This document shows, piece by piece, positions 1 through 5,427 of a stretch of 7,733 nucleotides of DNA. The translations under genes were made by a program, and so were the position numbers. Each line of letters begins with the position of its first letter. Position 1 is the first letter of the stretch. Under the pieces are notes generated by a model. That model did not search any database. It was not told the origin of the DNA and saw only the letters and a list, made by a program, of their open reading frames with translations. The DNA comes from Pseudomonadota bacterium (GTDB lineage: Bacteria > Pseudomonadota > Alphaproteobacteria > UBA2966 > CAIVPW01), in NCBI GenBank assembly GCA_027625125.1, contig JAQBXG010000077.1, positions 1 through 7,733 of the forward strand, read 5' to 3'.

Positions 1-86
1 GACCATTCGATCTCGGTCAGATCGTTTTCGTCCAGCAGGCGCGCGAGTTCCTGCACCAGCTCGGCATCAACTTTTGGTTTCGCCAA
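1..86 (-). CDS. accB: AccB, biotin carboxyl carrier protein of acetyl-CoA carboxylase (N-terminal fragment)
   Basis: Only the first 28 codons are present; the gene runs off the left edge. The translation starts MAKPKVDAELVQELARLL and continues into a DLTEIEW stretch, which is the typical N-terminus of bacterial AccB (a short helix, then the LTEIE segment, before the linker and biotinyl domain that lie outside the window). AccB carries the biotin that is carboxylated by AccC in the first step of fatty-acid synthesis in the cytoplasm. The start is a TTG: it is the only initiation codon that yields the family N-terminus, and it has a good Shine-Dalgarno sequence 8 nt upstream. It lies 4 nt after the aroQ stop, so the two are almost certainly one transcript. 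AccC would be expected next, beyond the edge. The identification rests on a short segment but the match is specific. Confidence 0.85.
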   Translation of the reverse strand, partial: MAKPKVDAELVQELARLLDENDLTEIEW

Positions 87-90
87 CGGG

Positions 91-537
91 TCAGTCCTTT
101 TTCGCGAGCAGCGAGGCCATCGCCTCGATCGCCAACACATACCCGTCGCCGCCGAGACCGGCAATGACTCCGACCGCGACGCGGCTCAGGTGTGAATGAT
201 GGCGAAAGGCTTCGCGGCGGAAGATGTTGGACAAATGCACCTCGATCATCGGCAGACTCACGGCCTCGACCGCGTCGGCGATCGCCACTGACGAATGGGT
301 GAACGCGGCGGCGTTCAGCACTATGCCGTCGGCGGTGCCGCGCGCCACCTGAATCCAGTTGATCAGTTCGGATTCGTCATTGGACTGGCGGAAATCGGCC
401 GCAAGGCCCAGGTCCTTCGCCCGCGCCTCCACCCTCGCCTGGATCTGCGCCAGCGTCTCGCGACCGTAGATGTGCGGCTCGCGCTCGCCGAGCAGGTTGA
501 GGTTGGGGCCGTTCAGAACGAGGATCGTGGACGTCAT
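91..537 (-). CDS. aroQ: 3-dehydroquinate dehydratase, type II
   Basis: The 148-residue product dehydrates 3-dehydroquinate to 3-dehydroshikimate, the third step of the shikimate pathway, in the cytoplasm as a dodecamer (family knowledge). Visible signatures: the N-terminal LNGPNLNLLG motif at 8-17, the flexible-loop Arg19 and catalytic Tyr24, NDESELI at 53-59, the substrate-binding NAAAFTHSS at 75-83, the EVHLSN motif with the catalytic base His101, and Arg112 in RREAFRHHS. All expected catalytic residues are there. I place the start at the ATG at 537 because this gives the usual family length of about 145-150 residues and begins just before the first beta strand. The frame stays open upstream and has two further ATGs (579 and 600) inside a 21-bp tandem repeat, which could add a Pro/Trp-rich tail of 14 or 21 residues; no strong Shine-Dalgarno sequence separates the options. 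It is followed after 4 nt by accB and is divergent from thiSG. Confidence 0.95.
   Translation of the reverse strand: MTSTILVLNGPNLNLLGEREPHIYGRETLAQIQARVEARAKDLGLAADFRQSNDESELINWIQVARGTADGIVLNAAAFTHSSVAIADAVEAVSLPMIEVHLSNIFRREAFRHHSHLSRVAVGVIAGLGGDGYVLAIEAMASLLAKKD
95..100 (-). promoter_or_regulatory. Shine-Dalgarno sequence for accB inside the 3' end of aroQ
   Basis: Read on the minus strand the sequence is AAAGGA, followed by 8 nt (which include the aroQ stop TGA) and then the TTG of accB. The site overlaps the last codons of aroQ, so aroQ translation probably feeds accB initiation. It decides the TTG start, since no ATG or GTG lies in frame nearby. Confidence 0.7.
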
Positions 538-599
538 TGGCCCCCAAGGTGCAGGCGTTGGCCCCCAAGGCGAAGGCATCGGCCCCCACGGCGCGGGCA
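537..599. repeat. Three-copy 21-bp imperfect tandem repeat at the 5' end of aroQ
   Basis: Three contiguous 21-bp units at 537-557, 558-578 and 579-599 share the core GGCCCCCA(A/C)GG and differ at six columns. On the minus strand, in the aroQ frame and phased from position 600 down to 538, they read as the heptads MPAPWGP, MPSPWGP and TPAPWGP, followed directly by the aroQ start. Most differences between units are silent in that frame. Each unit ends in TGGGGGCC(A/G) and is followed by ATG or ACG, so the repeat multiplies the region around the start codon. The next 21 bases (600-620) do not match. It could be a short translated extension of AroQ, a leader element, or simple slippage. Confidence 0.85.
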
Positions 600-680
600 T
601 CGACCGCCGATGCGCAAGGGAATCCGCCGCTTTTCGCGGGCCGCCGACCTTAGCCCACCGCGCCAGACCAGCGCAACGGA

Positions 681-692
681 CCCGCGCGCGGG
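681..692. repeat. 12-bp perfect palindrome upstream of thiSG
   Basis: CCCGCGCGCGGG is a perfect inverted repeat that ends six bases before the candidate -35 element of thiSG. It could be a regulator site or a short stem in a leader, but a palindrome of only C and G is not rare in DNA of this composition, and nothing identifies a binding protein. Confidence 0.3.
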
Positions 693-698
693 CGGCGG

Positions 699-727
699 TT
701 GAACGGGCGACCGACTGCCACCATACT
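699..727 (+). promoter_or_regulatory. Candidate sigma70-type promoter for thiSG
   Basis: TTGAAC at 699-704 and CATACT at 722-727 are separated by exactly 17 nt, and each matches the consensus hexamers at four of six positions. Transcription would begin near 734, leaving a leader of about 20 nt before the thiSG ATG at 755. Such a short leader has no room for a riboswitch. The call is based on spacing and partial consensus only. Confidence 0.4.
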
Positions 728-754
728 CCCGCCGTCAGCCACACCGGAATCCGC

Positions 755-1744
755 ATGCACCTGACCATCAACGGCGAGGCGAAGGAATTCGCCGCCAGCC
801 TGAGCGTCGAATCGCTGCTGGCCGAGTTGGGCATCGACCGCCGCCGCGTTGCGCTGGAACGCAATCTGGAGATCGTGCCCAGGTCGGCCTATGGCGAGAC
901 GTTGCTCAAGGACGGCGATCGCGTCGAGATCGTGCAGTTCGTCGGCGGCGGCGAGGAGGCCGCGCCGTCGGCGGTCGATGACGTACTGGTGGTGGCCGGG
1001 CGGCGCGTCAGGTCGCGCCTGATCGTCGGCACCGGCAAATACCGGGATTTCGACGAGACGCGCGCCGCCGTCGAGGCGTCGGGCGCCGACATCGTCACCG
1101 TCGCCGTGCGCAGGGTCAACATCGCCGAGCCGGGGACGCCGATGCTGTCCGAATACCTGGACCCGGCGCGCTATACCTATCTGCCGAACACCGCCGGTTG
1201 CTTTACCGCCGAGGAGGCGGTCCGCACATTGCGGCTGGCCCGCGAGGCCGGGGGCTGGACGCTGGTCAAGCTGGAGGTCCTGGGCGATCCGGACACGCTG
1301 TATCCCGATATGCCGGAGACGTTGCGGGCCGCGGAAACGCTGGTCGCGGAGGGATTCGACGTGATGGTGTATTGCTCCGACGATCCGCTGTACGCGCGCA
1401 AGCTGGAGGCCGCCGGGTGCGCGGCGATCATGCCGCTGGCGGCGCCGATCGGCTCAGGTCTCGGGATTCAGAATCCGGTGAACTTGCGGATCATCGTCGA
1501 GCGGGCCAACGTGCCGGTGATCGTCGATGCCGGGGTCGGCACCGCGTCCGACGCCGCCATCGCGATGGAGCTGGGATGTGACGGGGTGCTGATGAACACC
1601 GCCATCGCCGAGGCGCGCGAGCCGGTTCGCATGGCGCGGGCGATGAAACTGGCGGTCGAGGCCGGGCGCGAGGCGTATCTGGCCGGGCGAATGGGCAAGC
1701 GGCGGTACGCCGATCCGTCGTCGCCGCTGGCGGGGCTGTTGTGA
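755..1744 (+). CDS. thiSG: Bifunctional sulfur carrier protein ThiS / thiazole synthase ThiG fusion
   Basis: This 329-residue protein joins two thiamine-thiazole enzymes. Residues 1-66 are a ThiS ubiquitin-like fold (MHLTINGEAKEF, then GDRVEIVQFVGGG at 54-66). A short acidic/Ala-rich linker (about 67-76) leads to a full ThiG TIM barrel (about 77-329). ThiG landmarks are RLIVGTGKY at 88-96, VAVRRVN at 116-122, LPNTAGC at 143-149, VKLEV at 171-175 with the expected Schiff-base Lys172, and the phosphate-binding GSGLG and DAGVGTASDAA segments. ThiG condenses deoxyxylulose 5-phosphate, dehydroglycine and the sulfur from ThiS thiocarboxylate to the thiazole phosphate, in the cytoplasm. The ATG at 755 is the first codon of the ThiS fold; the frame is open upstream but the added sequence is a repeat-derived shadow. 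A weak GGA lies 6 nt before it. The fusion is a known family arrangement, but it buries the Gly-Gly that must be activated. The TGA overlaps the next gene's GTG. No other thi gene is in the window. Confidence 0.95.
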   Translation: MHLTINGEAKEFAASLSVESLLAELGIDRRRVALERNLEIVPRSAYGETLLKDGDRVEIVQFVGGGEEAAPSAVDDVLVVAGRRVRSRLIVGTGKYRDFDETRAAVEASGADIVTVAVRRVNIAEPGTPMLSEYLDPARYTYLPNTAGCFTAEEAVRTLRLAREAGGWTLVKLEVLGDPDTLYPDMPETLRAAETLVAEGFDVMVYCSDDPLYARKLEAAGCAAIMPLAAPIGSGLGIQNPVNLRIIVERANVPVIVDAGVGTASDAAIAMELGCDGVLMNTAIAEAREPVRMARAMKLAVEAGREAYLAGRMGKRRYADPSSPLAGLL

Positions 1745-3600
1745 CCGGCGCGGGCGCGCGTGGCCGCGTGGCGCTGGCGGCACTCGTGGCGGCGACATTT
1801 GTTGCGACGAACGGCGCCGCGGCGCAGGACCATCCGACCGCGGACGAGATTCGGGCGTTTGCGGACCGCTATTTCGCCGCCGCGCTGGCCGAGGTGGAAA
1901 TGCCCGGCGCGGTTGCAGCCATCGTCTGGAACGGCGAGATCATCTACCTGGCCGGGTACGGCGCCGCTGACCGCGCGACCGCGACGCCGATGGACGCGAC
2001 GACGACGCGGATGCGGTTGGGGTCGGTGTCGAAGCCGTTGACCGGCGTCGTCGCGGTGGCGGCGGCGGAGGCCGGTATCGTGCGGATGCGCGACGACGTG
2101 CGGAATTTGCTGGCGACGGCGGAAATCGAACTCGATGGGCTGGCGCCGGTGACGCTGCATCATCTGTTGACCCATTCGTCGGGGTTCGGCGACCGGCTGT
2201 TGCGGCAGCATGCGGAGACCGTGACCGAGTGGCGGCAGCTTTCGGAGTTCCTGGCCACGAACGAACCGCCGTCTCTGTTGCCGCCTGGGACAGGCATCAT
2301 GTATTCGGACCTGGGCATGGCGCTGACCGGGGCGGTGCTGGAGCAGGCGGCCGGAGAGAGTTTTCCGGACCTGGCGGAGCGGCTGGTGTTCCGACCCGCC
2401 GGCATGGCGGCGACGACGTTCGATCCGCGCCTGTCCGATGCCGCGCGGGCGGCGCTGGCGCAGGGATACCGCTGGCGCGGCAGCGAACTGGCGCCGGTGC
2501 CCTATGACTTTGTGATGACGACGCCGGCCGCGGGCGCGGTCAGTACGGCCGAAGACATCGCGCGGCTGATGCAACTGATTCTTGCCGGCGGCGGCGACGT
2601 CATCGGGCCCGATTCGGTCGCGCTGTTGATTAGCCGCCAGGCAGCGAACTACCGGACGATGCGCGGCCGCGCCTACGGGTTTTCGGAGACGACGATGGCC
2701 GGACGCACGGCCTGGTTCCACGACGGCTCGAACCCTGGATTTTCCGCCCACCTGTCGCTGGTGCCGGAACTTGGGCTTGGGGTGTTCGTGGCAGCGAACG
2801 GCGGCGCGACCGTCGGCCTGGGGGCGCTGTCGCCGACCGCGCGGATGACCCGCGAATTTCCACGCGAGATGATCGCCGCGCTGTGGCCGGCGCAGGAAGC
2901 GCCGCCGACGGCGCTGGTCGAACTTTCGCCGGACGACCGCGCCGACTATGCCGGTGCGTACCGCGAGGCGCGACTGGACAGGGATACGCCGCTGAAAGTG
3001 CAGGGCCTGATCGAGCAGATTTTTGTTTTTCCGGTCAGCGATGTTCGGGTCAGTTTCGACGGCCACATCTATCGCAAGATCGCGTTGGACGTATTCCAGT
3101 CCAAGGAGGACCCGTCGCGCTTTCTGCGCTTTTTGCGTGACGACACGGGCGATGTGTCGTTCGTGCTGTTGCCGAACGCGACGTTCGAACGGGTCAGCAC
3201 CTGGGAGTCGGTGCGGGTGCAGGTGATCGTCGCCGGTCTTGCGCTGGGATTCCTGATGCTGGGCACGATCATCGTCGCGATGGCGCTGTCGCTGCGGTGG
3301 TGGGGGCGGCTGGCGAATTGGATCGGGCTTGCGTCCGGCGTCGGCGGCCTGGCGCTTGCCGTGTGGTTCGGCTGGCAGGCGGCGGCCTTTTCGGTCGACA
3401 TCGCGCTGGTCCACGGCATGTTCGGGCTGCCGTATCCGGCCGCCGTGTGGATGACGTTGGCGGCGGCGGCGGCGGCTTCGTTCCTGTTCGCGCTGTTCGG
3501 GCGCGGCATCCATGGCATCAACCGCTGGGGGCTGGTGTTTGTCGCCGGCGGCTGGCTGATCTATGTGCCGTTTCTGGGCACGTGGCAATTGCTTGGCTAG
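1741..3600 (+). CDS. Exported serine hydrolase, class C beta-lactamase / D-aminopeptidase-like, with four C-terminal membrane helices
   Basis: The 619-residue product has a signal peptide (hydrophobic 10-23, likely cleaved near AAAQ at 26-29), a catalytic domain of about 35-385, a smaller domain of about 390-490, and four predicted membrane helices (about 493-517, 525-545, 560-586 and 595-615). Active-site motifs of the serine beta-lactamase-like fold are present: SVSK with nucleophile Ser95 and Lys98; YSD with Tyr188 in place of the classic YxN; HDG at 327-329 in the KTG position, as in D-aminopeptidases; and the LLTHSSG signature at 142-148. It should act in the periplasm, anchored in the inner membrane; the substrate cannot be read from sequence. 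HxG-type members include D-aminopeptidases, D-peptidases and esterases, so peptidoglycan-derived or other amide/ester substrates are possible, and a true beta-lactamase is less likely. The GTG start overlaps the thiSG stop as GTGA, which implies translational coupling. No strong Shine-Dalgarno sequence is visible. Confidence 0.85.
   Translation: MTGAGARGRVALAALVAATFVATNGAAAQDHPTADEIRAFADRYFAAALAEVEMPGAVAAIVWNGEIIYLAGYGAADRATATPMDATTTRMRLGSVSKPLTGVVAVAAAEAGIVRMRDDVRNLLATAEIELDGLAPVTLHHLLTHSSGFGDRLLRQHAETVTEWRQLSEFLATNEPPSLLPPGTGIMYSDLGMALTGAVLEQAAGESFPDLAERLVFRPAGMAATTFDPRLSDAARAALAQGYRWRGSELAPVPYDFVMTTPAAGAVSTAEDIARLMQLILAGGGDVIGPDSVALLISRQAANYRTMRGRAYGFSETTMAGRTAWFHDGSNPGFSAHLSLVPELGLGVFVAANGGATVGLGALSPTARMTREFPREMIAALWPAQEAPPTALVELSPDDRADYAGAYREARLDRDTPLKVQGLIEQIFVFPVSDVRVSFDGHIYRKIALDVFQSKEDPSRFLRFLRDDTGDVSFVLLPNATFERVSTWESVRVQVIVAGLALGFLMLGTIIVAMALSLRWWGRLANWIGLASGVGGLALAVWFGWQAAAFSVDIALVHGMFGLPYPAAVWMTLAAAAAASFLFALFGRGIHGINRWGLVFVAGGWLIYVPFLGTWQLLG
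3460..3477 (+). repeat. GCG trinucleotide run inside the serine hydrolase gene
   Basis: Five GCG codons followed by GCT encode six consecutive alanines (574-579) in the third membrane helix. Gains or losses of a unit would keep the reading frame, so the helix length may vary between strains. Confidence 0.7.
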
Positions 3601-3616
3601 TCGATCAAACCAGACA

Positions 3617-3646
3617 CATGAGTCCGGCAATGCCTGCGGACGCATG
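3617..3646. terminator. Hairpin between convergent genes, possible bidirectional terminator
   Basis: CATGAGTCCG at 3617-3626 pairs with CGGACGCATG at 3637-3646 with a single A/G mismatch and a 10-nt loop. It sits 16 nt after the stop of the serine hydrolase and 36 nt beyond the stop of the convergent membrane protein, where a shared terminator would be expected. There is no T-run on the plus-strand side and only a weak TTT on the other, so Rho-independent termination is not convincing; it could instead be a 3'-end stabilising stem. Confidence 0.4.
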
Positions 3647-3682
3647 CCATGACGTCTTCAAGTGCCTGGAACCTTTGAGAGG

Positions 3683-4144
3683 CTACCAGAACAGCGTATC
3701 GGGGTCGGCGATCGGCTCGCGGCGGCCAAGGGCGCCGAGGCCCTTGATTGAGCGGACCGCCGCCCAGACAAAAAAGAAGATCAGGATCGGAATCCAGATC
3801 AATAGCGCCGCCAGCACGATACCGGCGGCGAGCAGCAACAGCCCCAGCCACCAGGTGCGGATCTGATAGCGGATGTGGCTTTCGGTCCAACTCCCGGCCG
3901 CGGCCGGGCGATAGACGTAGGCGAGGACGACCCCGAACAAAGCGGCGACGCCGGACGCCAGCCCGACCAGGTACAGAATGTAGACCACCATCGCCATTGT
4001 CGCGGCGGTCGGCGGCGAATCGTCGCGCGGGGATTCCGGCACGCTGGATGCCGCGCGTTCGGATGCAGCGCCGGCGGCGGTTCCGCCATCGCCTCCGGCG
4101 GGCGGATCGAGGTCGCGCGGTCGAGGCTCGTCGGGGTCGGACAT
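3683..4144 (-). CDS. COG3671/DUF4870-type small membrane protein
   Basis: The 153-residue protein has an acidic, Pro/Ala-rich N-terminus (1-48) that is probably disordered, followed by three hydrophobic segments (about 50-78, 97-114 and 116-131). The conserved core is recognisable: VVYILYLVGLASG, a loop with SHIRYQIRTWW at 89-99, and a C-terminal VRSIKGLGAL at 130-139 followed by PIADPDTLFW. This pattern matches my memory of the uncharacterised COG3671 family, distantly grouped with Tic20-like DUF4870 proteins; no biochemical function is established. It is predicted to sit in the inner membrane. The ATG at 4144 is the first good in-frame start; an internal Met50 would remove the whole hydrophilic tail. 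It is convergent with the serine hydrolase and divergent from the thioredoxin gene, so it is transcribed alone. Family assignment is from pattern memory. Confidence 0.8.
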   Translation of the reverse strand: MSDPDEPRPRDLDPPAGGDGGTAAGAASERAASSVPESPRDDSPPTAATMAMVVYILYLVGLASGVAALFGVVLAYVYRPAAAGSWTESHIRYQIRTWWLGLLLLAAGIVLAALLIWIPILIFFFVWAAVRSIKGLGALGRREPIADPDTLFW

Positions 4145-4212
4145 CGGCACACGGTCCCATACTCCGCAAAGAAACACAAAGCTGTGATTCCGGATCGCCG
4201 CTGGGCGGCGCA

Positions 4213-4218
4213 TATAGT
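4213..4218 (+). promoter_or_regulatory. Candidate -10 element for the thioredoxin-ccdA operon
   Basis: TATAGT matches the TATAAT consensus at five of six positions and lies 25 nt before the thioredoxin start, in the 99-nt gap between divergent genes. I find no good -35 hexamer at 16-18 nt spacing, so the promoter is either weak, activator-dependent, or recognised differently. Confidence 0.35.
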
Positions 4219-4233
4219 GGGAAACGGAAATCC

Positions 4234-4238
4234 GGAGG
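4234..4238 (+). promoter_or_regulatory. Strong Shine-Dalgarno sequence for the thioredoxin gene
   Basis: GGAGG lies 5 nt before the first ATG (4244) and 8 nt before an immediately adjacent second ATG (4247). By spacing the second ATG is slightly better, so the protein may begin with one or two methionines; the mature protein would be the same after signal cleavage. Confidence 0.75.
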
Positions 4239-4243
4239 TTCTG

Positions 4244-4651
4244 ATGATGAAGCGAGTCTGGTTGCCGCTGTTCGCGGCGGTTCTGGGGCTGATGACGATC
4301 GCGCCGATCTATTCGGCATGGGCGGCGCTGACCTGGCCGCCCTATACTGCCGAGGCGTTCGCCGCCGCCCAGGACGAAGGGCGGACGATCGCCGTCGTCG
4401 TCCATGCCGACTGGTGTACGACCTGCCGGGCGCAGGAGCCGGCCCTGAACGAAGTCATGCTGATGCCCGAGTTCGCCGGATATGCATACTTTCGCGTCGA
4501 CTATGATCTGCAAAAAGACGTGATGGCGGAACTGGACGTGCCGCAACGCTCGACAGTGCTGATCTTCAAGGGCAAGGAAGAAGTCGGCCGCCTGTTCGCG
4601 GAGAACAGCCCGGAGGCGATTCGCAACCTGTTTTCGTTCGGCCTCGACTGA
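4244..4651 (+). CDS. Exported thioredoxin-fold protein (CcdA partner)
   Basis: The 135-residue product has a cleavable signal peptide (MMKR, hydrophobic 5-20, likely processing after SAWA at 24-27) and then a compact thioredoxin fold. The active site is ADWCTTCRAQ at 55-64, with the redox pair Cys58/Cys61 preceded by the usual Trp57. VDYD at 85-88 matches the central strand and STVLIFKGKEEVGR at 103-116 the following strand and turn. The position that is normally the cis-proline of thioredoxins (in IPT) is Ser103 here (RST). Proteins with this STxIxFK variant occur, to my recollection, next to CcdA in Proteobacteria. It should act in the periplasm as a reductant of thiols, for example in cytochrome c maturation or repair of oxidised proteins. 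The next gene, 38 nt downstream, encodes the membrane protein that could keep it reduced. Substrates cannot be told from sequence. Confidence 0.88.
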   Translation: MMKRVWLPLFAAVLGLMTIAPIYSAWAALTWPPYTAEAFAAAQDEGRTIAVVVHADWCTTCRAQEPALNEVMLMPEFAGYAYFRVDYDLQKDVMAELDVPQRSTVLIFKGKEEVGRLFAENSPEAIRNLFSFGLD

Positions 4652-4689
4652 GGCGCCGTTCTGATTTCTGAAGCGGGCGGCAGCGTGCG

Positions 4690-5406
4690 ATGACGACCGC
4701 CGGGCTGATCTTTGTTGCCGGTATCGTCACGGTGCTGAACCCGTGCGTGTTGCCGCTGCTGCCGATCGTATTGGCGTCGTCGCTGCGCGAGGGTCGCTTT
4801 GCGCCGCTGGCGTTGATCGGCGGGCTGGTGGTTTCGTTCGCAGTGCTGGGCACCGCGGTGACGGCGTTGTCGTTCGCGATCGGATTCAATCCGGACGTGC
4901 TGCGGGTGATGGCCGGCGGCATTCTTCTGGCCGCCGGGACGCTGATGGTCAGCGCGCCGTTGATGGCCGGGTTCGTCCGCGTCTCGACGCCGCTGGTGAG
5001 CGGCGCGGCGACATTGTCGGCGCGGCTTCCGTCAACCGGGCCGGTCGGGCAGGCGGGACTGGGGGCGCTGCTTGGCGTCGTCTGGTCGCCGTGTACGGGG
5101 CCGACCCTGGGCGCGGCGATCGGCTTGGCCGCACAGGGCGAGACGATCGTGCAGTCCGGACTCTTGATGCTGGTGTTCGGGTTGGGGGTCGCGGTGCCGC
5201 TGTTGGCGTTGGCCTATGGCTCGCGGCAGGCGTTGGCGGCGCGCCGGGATGGACTGCGCCGCGCGGCGCAGTGGGCGAAGCCGGCGATGGGCTGGGCGTT
5301 GCTGTTGATCGGCTTCGGGCTGGTCAGCGGACTGGATCGGCGGCTGGAGGCGCGGATTCTGGACTTCACGCCGCAGTGGCTGATTCAGTTCACGACGGCG
5401 TTCTAG
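4690..5406 (+). CDS. ccdA: CcdA/DsbD-type transmembrane thiol electron transporter
   Basis: The 238-residue protein carries about six hydrophobic helices (roughly 3-27, 40-64, 70-92, 119-148, 153-176 and 198-218), the size of the short CcdA proteins rather than full DsbD. Two redox cysteines stand in their conserved Pro-rich settings: Cys19 in LNPCVLPLLP and Cys135 in WSPCTGPTLG, at the starts of helices 1 and 4. In the family these cysteines take electrons from cytoplasmic thioredoxin and pass them to periplasmic thioredoxin-like proteins. The gene upstream encodes exactly such a partner, so the pair makes a self-contained reductive relay. The ATG at 4690 opens directly into the first helix; the Shine-Dalgarno sequence is poor (GGGCGG). 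Its 3' end faces the DsbA-like gene with only 21 nt between stops and no clear terminator. Whether it serves cytochrome c maturation is unknown, as no ccm gene is nearby. Confidence 0.9.
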   Translation: MTTAGLIFVAGIVTVLNPCVLPLLPIVLASSLREGRFAPLALIGGLVVSFAVLGTAVTALSFAIGFNPDVLRVMAGGILLAAGTLMVSAPLMAGFVRVSTPLVSGAATLSARLPSTGPVGQAGLGALLGVVWSPCTGPTLGAAIGLAAQGETIVQSGLLMLVFGLGVAVPLLALAYGSRQALAARRDGLRRAAQWAKPAMGWALLLIGFGLVSGLDRRLEARILDFTPQWLIQFTTAF

Positions 5407-5427
5407 CCACCGGGGCCGCTTCGGGCG

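Noticed and set aside
537..599. The 21-bp repeats as a CRISPR array or iteron origin.
   Set aside because: The units are contiguous without spacers, only three in number, imperfect, and in phase with the aroQ reading frame; no cas or replication gene is near.
295..702. A plus-strand open frame overlapping aroQ.
   Set aside because: It is an Arg/Pro-rich shadow of aroQ and its upstream repeat with no recognisable domain.
600..754. A TPP riboswitch in front of thiSG.
   Set aside because: I could not find the conserved THI-box segments, and the candidate promoter leaves a leader of only about 20 nt.
470..754. An N-terminal extension of ThiSG upstream of the ATG at 755.
   Set aside because: The frame is open, but the added sequence is the antisense of aroQ and of the repeat, contains no fold signature, and the ThiS domain begins exactly at the ATG at 755.
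1468..3645. A 725-residue open frame antisense to the serine hydrolase and the end of thiSG.
   Set aside because: Its product is rich in Arg, Gln, His and Pro with no recognisable motif, as expected for the opposite strand of GC-rich coding DNA, while the plus strand encodes complete proteins with catalytic motifs.
5407..5427. A Rho-independent terminator between the convergent ccdA and dsbA-like genes.
   Set aside because: Only stems of three or four base pairs can be drawn and there is no T-run on either strand.
538..5427. A mobile element carrying the central genes.
   Set aside because: No transposase, integrase, terminal inverted repeats, tRNA attachment site or shift in composition is visible to the eye; the gene-order break alone does not establish a mobile element.
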